Of a stretch of DNA of 64,000 nt, positions 16,744-29,245 are shown in pieces. The notes under the pieces were generated by a model. That model was not told the DNA's origin and made no database searches. It saw only the letters and a program-made list of their open reading frames with translations. Every line of letters begins with the position of its first letter. Position 1 is the stretch's first letter. The position numbers and the translations under genes are program-made. Origin of the DNA: an uncultured Aquimarina sp. (GTDB lineage: Bacteria; Bacteroidota; Bacteroidia; Flavobacteriales; Flavobacteriaceae); contig CANLRN010000014.1 in assembly GCA_947493495.1 (NCBI GenBank), positions 1 through 64,000 on the forward strand, given 5' to 3'.

Positions 16744-19152
16744 CTATAGCGTATATTTTAATGATAAAATAAGATTTCGGCCAGCAGCAGCAATACCAGA
16801 AGCATAAGGTCGATAACGCTGATCTGTTATATTTTCTATGGCTAATGTCGCCTGTACATTTTTAGTGAATTGATACCTTGATCGTAGATTCAATGTGTAC
16901 CAAGATGGTGAATAGGGGTTTCCATTTTCATCTTTTGCGTACAAAAAACCATTGTTTTGCTGTGAAGGCGCTAAATCTTCGAAATCAAATTTTCCATTAT
17001 AAATGGCAAAAGCATCTATCAGCCATTTATCAGTACTATACTTTATATGTGTATTACCAAACTGCGGTGCCACATGTCTAGAAGGAGAAACCAAACCGTT
17101 ATCCAACTCCTCTTTTCCTCCAGTAAATGTATATTGCGATGAGAAATTAAAATTTCTTGCAAAATCATATGTAATTCCAGCCTCAAAACCATAAATCTGA
17201 GCATTGGCTGCATTCTGTATCGCCTGGACATTACTTGGTTCACCTCCAAAATCAATAACTGTTTCTCCATCTAAGCTAAAATCCCTTCGGACCAACGCAT
17301 TGTCTAATTGCGTGTAATATGTGGCTAGATCAATTTTAAAGTTTTTGGTTAGATTTGCTGTTACTCCCAATTCTCCGTTATAAGCATATTCGGGTTCCAG
17401 ATCAGGATTAGGAACTACTACTGACCCTGGTTCTGAATCAAAAATTTTACCTACATCATCTATATTAGGAGCTCTAAAAGCAGTAGAAAAGTTTAATTTC
17501 CATTGTAGGATATCATTAGGCAACCAATTAAAGCCAGCTGTTCCTGTAACAGCTTCTGTATCTATGTTGGCTTCGGTAAAAGGAAAATCAAAAAACTGAT
17601 CTTCAAATTCTGAAAACAGAATAATTCTATTATACCGCAAACCTCCTTGAAACCTCAATTTTTCACTTAAGTTAGTTTTAATACTAGCATAAGCTGCAAT
17701 AGATTGCCAGGTGGCACCATCAGGATATCGAGACGGTGCTTCACTAATACTATCAATTACTATATCACGATTAGATCCTATAGAGCCCACTTGATTTAAA
17801 ATATATTCTAACCCATAATATAGTGTAGTTTTTTCTTTGAATTTTTTCTCAAAATCAATATTAGCAGAATAGGCATCCAAATTTTCTTCTGTTCTTGAAA
17901 AAATAGTACTATTAAAATCTCTGTCGTTTCTACTTTCTTGAAAATTTTGATAGGCAAGCGTTAGTTTCATTTTATCATAGAAGTCATTCTTCCATTTATT
18001 AGTAAGCTGCACATTACCCATTAACCATTTCTGAGGGCCATAAAACCATTCTGCAGAGGTTAAATTTCCATCAGTTCTCCTAATCAGACGATCATATCTG
18101 GGATAATCTGAAGATGCTGTGTATATAAAACCTGCATCAAAATCCCAATATTCATTGGGGGCATAATGTACTTTTTGTAGAAAATTAAACTGATTGTATC
18201 CTGTAAAAACTTGTGTCTCTGGATCTTCATTTTGCACTACAGTATCTACTCCATTTATAGTCTGCACATATTCATTACGCAAGTAATCATCTGGTCCGTG
18301 ACTTCCCATTTTTAGATCCTCAAAATCTGTGTAACTGACACTTGTAAGAAAAGCCCATTGTTCTAATCCGATATTAAAATCTACGTGAGCTGTTTTTTCA
18401 TTACTGGCAGTTGCATATCGTACTATAGCACTACCATTAATCTTATCTTTACCATTAATAGCGACTTTGGGCTGTGCCGTATAAAAATTCATTACTCCTC
18501 CAATAGCATCACTCCCATAAACTACGGATCCAGGGCCTAATATTACCTCTGTTCTATCTATTGTAAAAGGGTCTACAGAAATCACATTTTGTACATTTCC
18601 TCCTCTAAATATAGCAGTATTCATCCGCACTCCATCTACTGTGAGTAATAAACGATTGGTAGAGAAGCCTCTGATAATAGGACTTCCTCCCCCTAATTGA
18701 CTTTTTTGTATAAATACCTGACCACTACTCTGTAATAAGTCTGCAGAAGTTTGCGGCGTAGCCAATGCTATTTCATCGGATGTAATACTTACAATTTTTT
18801 GTGGAATATCTTTTTTATCTTGTTCCCATTTTGATACAGATATTAAGACCTCTGATAATTGATTCTCATCTACCTGAAGATATACTACCTTTTTCCTCTT
18901 TATTATTTTTGATTTTATAAGACTCTTAGTGATATGAGAAATATGCTCAAAATACAATACTTCATTAATATCAAATTCTGAAATATCTGCAAATCCATCA
19001 AAATCAGTAGATGTGATTTTCTCTTTAGATTTAGTGTAGATAGCAACATCAGGAATCGGTTTGCTATTAGCACTACTAAGAACAGTTATCTTTTGAGCAA
19101 TACTAGTAGAAGTAAAAAAAAAGGTGAATAAAATAATTATGAGTAAACGCAT
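16744..19152 (-). CDS. TonB-dependent receptor
   Basis: 802 aa; plug domain GGGSPIIRGFSTNRLLLTVDGVRMNTAIFRGGNVQN, C-terminal beta-barrel ending LILSLKYTL. Confidence 0.9.
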   Translation of the reverse strand: MRLLIIILFTFFFTSTSIAQKITVLSSANSKPIPDVAIYTKSKEKITSTDFDGFADISEFDINEVLYFEHISHITKSLIKSKIIKRKKVVYLQVDENQLSEVLISVSKWEQDKKDIPQKIVSITSDEIALATPQTSADLLQSSGQVFIQKSQLGGGSPIIRGFSTNRLLLTVDGVRMNTAIFRGGNVQNVISVDPFTIDRTEVILGPGSVVYGSDAIGGVMNFYTAQPKVAINGKDKINGSAIVRYATASNEKTAHVDFNIGLEQWAFLTSVSYTDFEDLKMGSHGPDDYLRNEYVQTINGVDTVVQNEDPETQVFTGYNQFNFLQKVHYAPNEYWDFDAGFIYTASSDYPRYDRLIRRTDGNLTSAEWFYGPQKWLMGNVQLTNKWKNDFYDKMKLTLAYQNFQESRNDRDFNSTIFSRTEENLDAYSANIDFEKKFKEKTTLYYGLEYILNQVGSIGSNRDIVIDSISEAPSRYPDGATWQSIAAYASIKTNLSEKLRFQGGLRYNRIILFSEFEDQFFDFPFTEANIDTEAVTGTAGFNWLPNDILQWKLNFSTAFRAPNIDDVGKIFDSEPGSVVVPNPDLEPEYAYNGELGVTANLTKNFKIDLATYYTQLDNALVRRDFSLDGETVIDFGGEPSNVQAIQNAANAQIYGFEAGITYDFARNFNFSSQYTFTGGKEELDNGLVSPSRHVAPQFGNTHIKYSTDKWLIDAFAIYNGKFDFEDLAPSQQNNGFLYAKDENGNPYSPSWYTLNLRSRYQFTKNVQATLAIENITDQRYRPYASGIAAAGRNLILSLKYTL

Positions 19153-19155
19153 TAC

Positions 19156-19875
19156 TTAATTAAAAATTTCATTTAAAACCGATAGTGATTTTGGCTTCTT
19201 AAAACCGTGCAAATGTAGTTCAAAATATACTAATAACAGGTTAACAATATCATTTCTTATGTTTCTGGATATGATGACATCCATACTTTTATCAAATGTC
19301 GTGCCTAAAAATTCTTTGAATTTTTCGACCTGCTCTCCTTGAACACAGTAAACATTAGAATTTATTGATTTAAAGCATCCTTCTTGTAGATCAAAAAAAA
19401 GTTCGGATACTGATGTGATATCTGGATAAAATCCTAAATATTGTGTGAGTTTAATCAAAAAAATAATATGAAAATTCCCACATTTATGATGAGAATCTAG
19501 CCATAACAATGTGGTTTTAATATACTCGAAAAGTTCATCATTAGTTTCTTCTTCTTTTATGGCATTTTTAAGTACTTCTGAAAGAAAAAACACAATCGCA
19601 TTTTTTGTTAAATCTGTATGTAGCGTAGTATATGGATGTAGAATTTTGGCTTCTCTTATACGTTCTAGTGTTCCTTTATTTTTATGATTTGCTTCAATTT
19701 CTAATAAAGTTAATGGTTGAAAAAGAGCAGCTCTTATTTTTCCTCGCTTGGATTTTAGAACTCCTTTTAGCAAATAAGATCGCACCCCACTTGTTTTGGT
19801 CAGTAAAGAGACTATTAAATCATTCTCACTATAGCGTAAAGAATGTAATACTATAGCATGAGATTGGACATTCAT
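19156..19875 (-). CDS. recO: DNA repair protein RecO
   Basis: AIVLHSLRYSENDLIVSLLTKTSGVRSYLLKGVLKSKRGKIRAALFQPLTLLEIE. Confidence 0.9.
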   Translation of the reverse strand: MNVQSHAIVLHSLRYSENDLIVSLLTKTSGVRSYLLKGVLKSKRGKIRAALFQPLTLLEIEANHKNKGTLERIREAKILHPYTTLHTDLTKNAIVFFLSEVLKNAIKEEETNDELFEYIKTTLLWLDSHHKCGNFHIIFLIKLTQYLGFYPDITSVSELFFDLQEGCFKSINSNVYCVQGEQVEKFKEFLGTTFDKSMDVIISRNIRNDIVNLLLVYFELHLHGFKKPKSLSVLNEIFN

Positions 19876-22163
19876 TAACGTATAATCATAAGCTTAGAGA
19901 CAGTAGTATCTGCATTATCCTCTGCTGTTACAAGAATAAGGTATACACCAGAGGCTACTTTATGCCTGCCAAAAGCTGTCGTATTCCATTGAATACTCCC
20001 TCCATCACTGATTTGTTCGTATACTAAGTTTCCTTCTATATCAGTTATTTTCACATTAGCTTTACTGGTTAGTCCTCTAATGGTTACATTACCATTAAAA
20101 CCTGGCTTTACTGGATTGGGAAAGGCTACTACGTTTTCGAGATTTTGTTCTGGGCCAGTTGCTGTGCCTTTGAATTCTAATAGTCCTTGTAGAGTTGCAA
20201 AATAAACAGCTCCTGTACTATCATCCACAGATATATCAATTACATTATTAGTTGGTAATGGCGAATTGTCTTGCGTAAAATGAGCCAATGTTTCTTGTCC
20301 ATCTGGAGAAAAATAAAATACTCCCGATGAGGCAGTTGCTACCCATTTATTATTAGAGCCATCAGCTTCTATATCAGTAACTGTTTGATCAAATAATAAT
20401 TCCTGAGGAACGCCTTCATCATCAGTAATTATAATTTGGCTTGCTTGTGTGTTGTTTTGCTGAAAAACTCCTGCAGTATTAAACAAAACTCTTATTCCTC
20501 TAAATGTACCTATCCACAATTGATTATTACTATCTATTTCTAATGCTAAAACATTATTACTAGGTAAATTAGAACCTTCTGTTTCTCCTATTAATTGAAT
20601 GAGTCTTCCTGTATCTCCATTGTATCCTATTACCCCAGAGGACCACCCTCCAAAAAAAACATTGCCATTTGCATCTAATACAGTATCAGAAAATCCTAAG
20701 TTCCTTAGAGGATCTGAAATAAATGAAGATAAATCAACATCCAGAGTCTGGGTAGATCCTGGCGTAAAACGCTTTAATCCATTATCTACTCTAGCATTGG
20801 TAATCCATAAATTTCCTTCATTATCGAATACAGAGCCATTAAGAAATATAAATCTACTATCATCCGGTAAAAATGTATCAAATCCACTATTAGTGTCATT
20901 AAATAAATTTGTAACCACGTTATTATTTATCTCTAACAACCCACTATTCAAACTACTTATAAAAACCTGTTCTTCATTATTAGGGTTAATAGTTATATGT
21001 GATAATGCAGTTGCTCCTAATACATCATCGCTAGAAATATTAAGCCACCCCTCTGGAGTAAGCTTACTGATTCCTCGATTTCTCATAGGAAAAGGAAAAG
21101 GATTATAATTAACATCATATTCTCCAAAGACTGTCCATAAATTACCATTATTAGCCTCGATACCAAATACTCTATTGAGTAACGGACCATCTGGACTAAT
21201 CGAATTTCTAGTATCAAGAGTAGTATTTTCTATCTCTAATAAACCTCTGGTCGTTGTGGCCAAATATAATTTATCTCCTAGCACCAGTGAAGCATTGGCA
21301 ATAAAAACATCATCTACAGTGCTTATTATAGATTGTACTTCTTGTAGGTTCGTATCATATACCACAGATCCTTCTGTAACAGTTAAGACAAGATTTTCAG
21401 AAGTACTTGATATTGCCTTAATTCTCGAAGGTGCTGTAATTAATGTAGTGAGTGTACCACTATCAAACCTTCTGATAAGGTCATTATTTTGTAAAACTAA
21501 TAATTCATTATTAAAAACAGTAATCCCTCTAAAATTACCTGTAGCAACTGTAGCCCACTCATTAAAATCTACTAAGTTAGGATTATTGACAGCAGCTGAT
21601 AACAGTCCATTTTGCGAATCACTAGTAGCATATATTGTATCGTTAAAAACTACAATACCTGTAATATTTATCTGACTCCCTCCAGTACCTACAAAAAAAG
21701 TATCTCCAAACTCTATCCGTTCTAAATTAAATTCTACGATACCAAATTGTGTAGAGATATATACCTTATCTTCATACTCGAAGAAATCATTTATTCTTTT
21801 TTGGGTTGGAGGAATCGTAGGTTTTTCTACAATATCAATAAAGGTTCTTACCTGATCATCTACTAGTAGTTCTAACAATCCATTTTCATATCCTATTAAT
21901 GTAATATCATATGTATCACTATGGTATACTGTAGCTATAGATTCTCCTGATAATCCATTAATTGTAGAAAATGTTTCGGTAGTTCTATCCTCTGTATTAT
22001 AAACAAAAATGGAATTTGCCGAAGCTGCATATATAATCCCATTAGTTGTGTAAATATCATTGACATTAAAATAAGAATAGTGGCCTGTCCACTGATTTGA
22101 AAAATTCTGTGAAAAGATACTTAATGGAAAAGCTATAAATAGTAGATATTTACAATATTGCAT
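19875..22163 (-). CDS. porZ: PorZ-like beta-propeller protein (type IX secretion-associated)
   Basis: 762 aa; two-component-regulator-type propeller repeats and C-terminal Por sorting-like domain; adjacent to recO. Confidence 0.7.
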   Translation of the reverse strand: MQYCKYLLFIAFPLSIFSQNFSNQWTGHYSYFNVNDIYTTNGIIYAASANSIFVYNTEDRTTETFSTINGLSGESIATVYHSDTYDITLIGYENGLLELLVDDQVRTFIDIVEKPTIPPTQKRINDFFEYEDKVYISTQFGIVEFNLERIEFGDTFFVGTGGSQINITGIVVFNDTIYATSDSQNGLLSAAVNNPNLVDFNEWATVATGNFRGITVFNNELLVLQNNDLIRRFDSGTLTTLITAPSRIKAISSTSENLVLTVTEGSVVYDTNLQEVQSIISTVDDVFIANASLVLGDKLYLATTTRGLLEIENTTLDTRNSISPDGPLLNRVFGIEANNGNLWTVFGEYDVNYNPFPFPMRNRGISKLTPEGWLNISSDDVLGATALSHITINPNNEEQVFISSLNSGLLEINNNVVTNLFNDTNSGFDTFLPDDSRFIFLNGSVFDNEGNLWITNARVDNGLKRFTPGSTQTLDVDLSSFISDPLRNLGFSDTVLDANGNVFFGGWSSGVIGYNGDTGRLIQLIGETEGSNLPSNNVLALEIDSNNQLWIGTFRGIRVLFNTAGVFQQNNTQASQIIITDDEGVPQELLFDQTVTDIEADGSNNKWVATASSGVFYFSPDGQETLAHFTQDNSPLPTNNVIDISVDDSTGAVYFATLQGLLEFKGTATGPEQNLENVVAFPNPVKPGFNGNVTIRGLTSKANVKITDIEGNLVYEQISDGGSIQWNTTAFGRHKVASGVYLILVTAEDNADTTVSKLMIIR

Positions 22164-22230
22164 AATTACGATGTCTTTTTCGCTTAGCTAGCTAACACGC
22201 TAAAATAGTAAATATTACTTTTAAATAATG

Positions 22231-22270
22231 AAAAAAGCCGTTCTAATATATCTTTAGAACGGCTATAAAT
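22231..22270 (-). terminator. Hairpin terminator
   Basis: agccgttctaatatatctttagaacggct with flanking A/T tracts. Confidence 0.6.
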
Positions 22271-22284
22271 TTTTATAATCACTA

Positions 22285-23631
<1,347 letters not shown>

Positions 23632-23729
23632 TTAATAGGATTTATAAATTCTTATCAATTTATTATTTTATTATCTCAAATATATATTTTTCTTAAAAAA
23701 ACAAAGTTATTTTTTTCAATTTAATAAAA

Positions 23730-24869
23730 TTATCCTATCGCTTGTTTTAGATCTGCTATTAAATCATCAACATCTTCTATGCCTACACTTAATCGTATCA
23801 ATGCATCTACAACTCCTGTTTTTTCACGTTCTTCTTTGGGAATAGAGGCATGTGTCATACTTGCAGGGTGACCTGCTAAGCTTTCTACTCCTCCTAGAGA
23901 TTCTGCAAGCGTAAAAATCTTGAGGTTTTCTATAATTTTTATGGCACTGTTGTAATCACTCCCTTTGGTAATAAACGAGATCATACCTCCAAAATCATCC
24001 ATCTGCGATTTTGCAATCTGATGATTCGGATGTTCTTCGAACCCTGGCCAGTATACTTTTTCAATTTTAGGATGTGTTTTTAGATACATTGCTATTGCTT
24101 TTCCATTCTCACAATGGCGTTGCATACGTACATGTAATGTTTTGATACCTCTTAATGCTAAGAAGCTATCTTGTGGACCACATACGGCTCCACTTGCATT
24201 CTGTATGAAATATAACCGTTCTGCGATTTTCTCATCTTTTACAATTAAGGCACCCATAACCAAGTCACTATGCCCGCCAATATACTTAGTTGCACTGTGC
24301 ATTACGATGTCAGCTCCAAGATCCAGTGGTCGCTGTAAATAAGGAGTAGCAAAAGTATTATCAACAGCTAATAGTATATTATTCTTTTTTGATATTTCTG
24401 CTATCGCTTTGATATCAATGATATTCATCATGGGATTGGTTGGAGTCTCTACCCAAATCAATTTTGTGTTTTTAGTAATAAAAGTTGCTACTTTATCGGC
24501 ATTTTCCATGCCGATAAAATGAAACTTGATCCCAAAATCTTCAAAAATTTTGGTAAACAAACGATAGGTTCCTCCATACAAATCATTAGTAGAAATTACC
24601 TCATCTCCTGGTTTTAATAGCTTAATCACTGCATCAATCGCTGCCAGACCTGATCCAAAAGCTAATCCATACTTTCCATTTTCTATACTTGCAAAAGCAT
24701 TTTCTAACGCTTTTCTTGTAGGATTGTGTGTTCTGCTGTATTCAAATCCTTTATGCCCTCCCGGTGTGGATTGCGCATAGGTGGATGTTTGATATATTGG
24801 TGGCATTACTGCTCCATATGCAGGATCATGTTCTTGTCCTCCGTGTATTGTTTTTGTATTAAATTTCAT
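23730..24869 (-). CDS. Cystathionine gamma-synthase family PLP enzyme
   Basis: 379 aa; SATKYIGGHSDLVMGAL, GGVESLAGHPASMTHASIP. Confidence 0.92.
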   Translation of the reverse strand: MKFNTKTIHGGQEHDPAYGAVMPPIYQTSTYAQSTPGGHKGFEYSRTHNPTRKALENAFASIENGKYGLAFGSGLAAIDAVIKLLKPGDEVISTNDLYGGTYRLFTKIFEDFGIKFHFIGMENADKVATFITKNTKLIWVETPTNPMMNIIDIKAIAEISKKNNILLAVDNTFATPYLQRPLDLGADIVMHSATKYIGGHSDLVMGALIVKDEKIAERLYFIQNASGAVCGPQDSFLALRGIKTLHVRMQRHCENGKAIAMYLKTHPKIEKVYWPGFEEHPNHQIAKSQMDDFGGMISFITKGSDYNSAIKIIENLKIFTLAESLGGVESLAGHPASMTHASIPKEEREKTGVVDALIRLSVGIEDVDDLIADLKQAIG

Positions 24870-25007
24870 TCGCCATTATATTTTTGAAAAGAATAAATTA
24901 ACTTGCCTGTCTTTATGAAGTGTTTTAAACCACTTCTATGTGAAAAAACTAAACAAATGTATGATTTAATTCATACTAATCATATTTTCAATGAATACCT
25001 TTAGTAG

Positions 25008-25787
25008 ATGATTAACACAAAACCTATCTCTAATCTTTCCTTCATAATTATGATAGGGATTTTTATCAGCTTATATAGTTGTCGTAATACCGAAATATTG
25101 ACTTTCGAAAAACAAACAATCGCCATACAAGACTTTATTGATTGTAAAAATACTGATTGTGTTCTTACAGAAATTCTATTACTGCAATCTATAAGCGAAA
25201 CAGATATTGCTAAAAAGATTAATCTTGAAATTGAACAAGCAGCTGCAGCCACATTGCATATTGACGAAAATGAACCCCCAGAAACTATTGAAGAAGCTAT
25301 AAAAAAGTTTAATATATCATATCAAGAAATGAAAAAGGAGTTTCCTGAAGAAATTATTCCTTATGAAGCTAGTATTAATTGTGATCTAAGCTTTCAGAAC
25401 CAGGAGATACTTTCTGTAAGTATAGATTCTTATATTTTTACTGGAGGGGCTCACGGAAGTGAAAATTCTAAATTCATTACTCTAGATCTCAAAATAGGGA
25501 AAGTTATAGACAACAATTCTTTATTTAAAGATTATTCTCAGTTTGTTTCTTTTGCAGAAGATGTTTTTAGGAAAACAAATGATATCCCAAAAAATCAATC
25601 TATTAATAGCACTGGATTCTTTTTTGAAAATGACACATTCTCACTTCCATCCTCTATTGGAATCATGGATAGCAATGTTATTTTATTCTATAATTCTTAT
25701 GAGATTAGCTCTTATGCCGATGGCCCTGTAGAATTAATATTAAATAAAAAAGAAGTTTCTAAATTCTTTCGTATTGATATTTTATAA
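25008..25787 (+). CDS. DUF3298/RsiV-like lipoprotein
   Basis: Lipobox SLYSC; SIDSYIFTGGAHGSENSKFITLDLKIGKVID. Confidence 0.65.
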   Translation: MINTKPISNLSFIIMIGIFISLYSCRNTEILTFEKQTIAIQDFIDCKNTDCVLTEILLLQSISETDIAKKINLEIEQAAAATLHIDENEPPETIEEAIKKFNISYQEMKKEFPEEIIPYEASINCDLSFQNQEILSVSIDSYIFTGGAHGSENSKFITLDLKIGKVIDNNSLFKDYSQFVSFAEDVFRKTNDIPKNQSINSTGFFFENDTFSLPSSIGIMDSNVILFYNSYEISSYADGPVELILNKKEVSKFFRIDIL

Positions 25788-25840
25788 GCGCTAAGATATA
25801 TCCTAAACGCACTCTTTATTGAATTGTTAAATAGAGGTTC

Positions 25841-26017
25841 TTTAACCCGCTTTATGCAATAGAAAATTTATTACATCTTGTAGCTACCGCAAATACTAAC
25901 GCTGCACTTCGTTTTTTAATTTCACCATAGCGGTGCTATGCAAAAATTAAGAAAACACTAGTATTTCTTGCATCTACAAGCTTCTTGACAACCTTCTATT
26001 GTATAAAGCGGGTTTAA
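25841..26017. repeat. Large imperfect palindromic repeat, family B copy 1
   Basis: Outer arms TTTAACCCGCTTTATGCAATAGAA / TTCTATTGTATAAAGCGGGTTTAA; inner arms CTTGTAGCTACCGCAAATACTAA / CTAGTATTTCTTGCATCTACAAG. Confidence 0.8.
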
Positions 26018-26311
26018 TATCTATTAGTTCTATTTTCTTTGCAAATTTTTCTGCATTGGTTCTTCTTTGATATCTAATCATCAAGCATTATTAGCAAACT
26101 GTATTCTGTGTCCTAAAATAGAAAAAACTCATTTACAAAGTAATCTGATACAACTACAAACTTATATGGGTTTATTACAAAAAAAGAGCTGTTTTTTAGT
26201 TAGTAATTAATTATTCTTGTAGACGAAAATTATCTTCTAAATTTAATCACGTTTACAAATAAATTTCAAAAAATATACGTACAGCTCAATATTACCATCA
26301 CACACAATCAT

Positions 26312-26349
26312 ATTCCAGAATATAAACTCTGACATTTATATTCTGGAAT
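26312..26349. terminator. Hairpin terminator
   Basis: attccagaatataaa / tttatattctggaat followed by T-tract. Confidence 0.65.
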
Positions 26350-26361
26350 TTTTTTTATAGA

Positions 26362-26817
26362 TCATAAAGATTTTTTTAAGGCTAAGATATATCCTAAATG
26401 AATCCCTTCGTGGAAATTATTAAACGCAATCGCATCAGCCAAAGATTGCAATACAAAACCTGTGCTTGTAGGATATTCTTCATATTCTTTAAAAATAGAA
26501 TTTTCTATATCTTTTTCGGTCTGATCAATGGTACCAAATAAAAGTTCTTTTACGTGCGCTACTTCTTCTTTTGTTACAAACCCTTCTGTTTTGGTTCCTT
26601 TACGGTATCTAATTACCATTTTATCATCAGTCATCATTGGCAAACCACTTAGTTTGTATACTAATAATTGTTGTGTCACAACTACATGTGCAATATTCCA
26701 GATCAAATTATTGTTAAACCCGTCTGGCACTTTGTTTAGGTCCTCTAGTGAGTAATTATCTAATATTTTGACCAGTAATTTTCTATTGGTTTTAGTAATC
26801 TCTAATTGATCTTTCAT
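26362..26817 (-). CDS. DinB-family protein
   Basis: NNLIWNIAHVVVTQQLLVYKLSGLP...AFNNFHEGIHLGYILAL. Confidence 0.8.
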   Translation of the reverse strand: MKDQLEITKTNRKLLVKILDNYSLEDLNKVPDGFNNNLIWNIAHVVVTQQLLVYKLSGLPMMTDDKMVIRYRKGTKTEGFVTKEEVAHVKELLFGTIDQTEKDIENSIFKEYEEYPTSTGFVLQSLADAIAFNNFHEGIHLGYILALKKSL

Positions 26818-26917
26818 GAGCAGATGATAAATGTTCTTAATTTTTAGCCAAAAATATGAGTTTTAATTGTGAAATGAATTTCCTTTGTGCTGATTTTGAC
26901 ATTTAAACTACTTTTTT

Positions 26918-27268
26918 GTGAAAAAAATATATCACCTATCAACCTGCGATACATGTAAGCGAATTATCAATGAAATAAGTCCTTCTTCTGACTTCATTTT
27001 GCAAGACATTAAAACAGAATCCATAACACCCGAACAGTTAGAAGAAATGAAAACTCTTGCCGGAAACTATGAAGCCCTTTTTAGCAAGAGAGCAAGATTA
27101 TATAAAGAACGTGATCTAAAGAATCAGCAACTAACGGAGAATGATTATAAAGATCTTATTTTAGAACATTATACTTTTCTAAAGCGTCCAGTATTAATTA
27201 GCGAACATCAGATTTTTGTTGGGAACGCAAAAAAAACAGTCGAGGCAGCAAAGGCAGCTATCTACTAA
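26918..27268 (+). CDS. ArsC/Spx-family reductase-like protein
   Basis: YHLSTCDTCKRIINEI...GTG start; ...LKRPVLI. Confidence 0.8.
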   Translation: MKKIYHLSTCDTCKRIINEISPSSDFILQDIKTESITPEQLEEMKTLAGNYEALFSKRARLYKERDLKNQQLTENDYKDLILEHYTFLKRPVLISEHQIFVGNAKKTVEAAKAAIY

Positions 27269-27270
27269 TT

Positions 27271-28164
27271 ATGAGTAAGAGAGCTCTTGCGTTTTGTGCA
27301 GCTAGTTTAGCTGCACTATTTTATGCTGGAAATTACAGTATTGCCAAGGATGTTATGCCACACTATGTACAACCCTTTGGTTTTATTGTACTTAGAGTCT
27401 TAGGAGCTGGTGTATTGTTTTGGATTGTTAGTTTTTGGGGGCCAAAAGAGAAAATAGAAAGAAGAGATTATATACACATTGCCGGAGCCGCAATTTTTGG
27501 GGTAGGAATTAATATGTTGACTTTTTTTGAAGGACTCAGCCTGACCACTCCTATAAGTGCTTCTGTTATTATGACAACAGTGCCTATTTGTGTACTAGTT
27601 CTCTCCACTCTCTTTTTAAGAGAAAAGCTAAAAACACTAAAAATCATCGGAATACTCATTGGTTTATCAGGTGCCTTGATTATTATATTATATGGATCAG
27701 GCAATAGTCGTACTGCAACGAATCCAACACTAGGGAATATGCTGGTTTTTATAAATGCAGCATCCTATGCAGTTTATATTATAGTTGTAAAAAAAATAAC
27801 ACAAAAATACCATCCTTTTACTTTTATTAAATGGATGTATTTATTGGGATTCTTATTTGTACTTCCCTTTGGGTATGAACAACTGAGTAAGGTACAAATT
27901 GAAATGATCCCATTATCAGAGTATCTAAAAATAGGATATGTTCTGGTATTTGCCACTTTTGGGACTTATATGCTTAATATATTTGCCATACGCGAACTTA
28001 AACCTACTACAGTAGCTGTTTTTATCTATGTACAACCTTTACTTGCCTCGATATTCGCCATAGGATTAGGTAAAGACACACTAGATATTGTAAAAATTAT
28101 TGCAGCTATTTTGATTTTCTCGGGCGTGTATCTCGTAACTAAAAAGCCAAAAGCATTAACTTAA
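27271..28164 (+). CDS. EamA-family (DMT) transporter
   Basis: 297 aa with ~10 TM segments and EamA repeats. Confidence 0.88.
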   Translation: MSKRALAFCAASLAALFYAGNYSIAKDVMPHYVQPFGFIVLRVLGAGVLFWIVSFWGPKEKIERRDYIHIAGAAIFGVGINMLTFFEGLSLTTPISASVIMTTVPICVLVLSTLFLREKLKTLKIIGILIGLSGALIIILYGSGNSRTATNPTLGNMLVFINAASYAVYIIVVKKITQKYHPFTFIKWMYLLGFLFVLPFGYEQLSKVQIEMIPLSEYLKIGYVLVFATFGTYMLNIFAIRELKPTTVAVFIYVQPLLASIFAIGLGKDTLDIVKIIAAILIFSGVYLVTKKPKALT

Positions 28165-28632
28165 ATCTACTGGTATTTTATTAAATCTTCTCGTATACTC
28201 TTTCGTTAGCGTCTTAAAATCTTCAGGGTATTCTACATCTCTTAAAAATGCTTGCATCTCATCAGGAAGCGGAATCAATTTACGAGTTTCTAGATCTATC
28301 CATGCTCCTACCATTTCGCATCGTGCAAAATTCCTCCCTTTATAATCATAATAATTATGTCTAAACTCAAAAAACTTTCCATCTTCACTTAAACCAGAGA
28401 TCTCTAAGGAAACCCTTACAGGTTTTCCATAAAATACTTCTTTGAAATAATAAATATGTTCATAAAACACTACAGGTCCTATATTAAATTTAGCGAGTAA
28501 TCGTTGATCAAAACCTCGTTCCATTAGAAATGACATACGAGTATGAGCTGCATATTCGATATACGCCTTGTTCGCTAAATGCCGATTGGCATCAATATCA
28601 TTCCATCTAATTTCGAATTCCTTTAAATACAT
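28156..28632 (-). CDS. Acyl-CoA thioesterase (4HBT hotdog fold)
   Basis: EIRWNDIDANRHLANKAYIEYAAHTRMSFL. Confidence 0.85.
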   Translation of the reverse strand: MYLKEFEIRWNDIDANRHLANKAYIEYAAHTRMSFLMERGFDQRLLAKFNIGPVVFYEHIYYFKEVFYGKPVRVSLEISGLSEDGKFFEFRHNYYDYKGRNFARCEMVGAWIDLETRKLIPLPDEMQAFLRDVEYPEDFKTLTKEYTRRFNKIPVDLS

Positions 28633-29245
28633 TTAATCATTCTTTTGCAGTCACAAAAATACAAATATATTTATTATGCATGCCTAATAAATATATTTGA
28701 CTACAGAGACTCAAGCATCAAAAAACCTATTCCAAAAATTGGAAATCCACAATCAATCTAATATGATATAGAATTAGTTTAATAAATTGGAACTCTATTT
28801 CTGTTTTTATGCTTATTATAAAATGATATGATAAAAACACAAACCCAATCTTAGCATTTACAAAAAGTAAATACATATTCTTTTATTTTAAATATAAATT
28901 TACACACAATTAGCACACAAAAAGTTTTAACCAAACTTATAACATATTTATTAACCTAACTAAGATTAACTATCACTAATTATGAAATGTTTCTATTTTA
29001 CTTATCTCTAAAATTATATAGCCTATTAGTCGACAAGCTATATGTGATTTTCGACTATAAATCAATATTGAATCTATAGACTAATATTCGTATAGCAATT
29101 AAAGATAAGTTTCAAGCGTATTACTTAAACTAACGCAATCCAAATTAAGAATAGAATTGTTTGAAAAAACAGTTCTATTTTTTTTGTAAACTCCAAAAAT
29201 TAGACTGAAATTGTAATTAAAAAACATACAAATTTATAAATAAGT

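Noticed and set aside
20599-21675. Long plus-strand ORFs (166-169 aa) opposite the porZ-like gene
   Set aside because: Antisense to a well-supported coding sequence with no domain signature.
26040-26220. Possible ~55-60-aa open frame ending ...LQTYMGLLQKKSCFLVSN*
   Set aside because: No start codon context or recognisable family.
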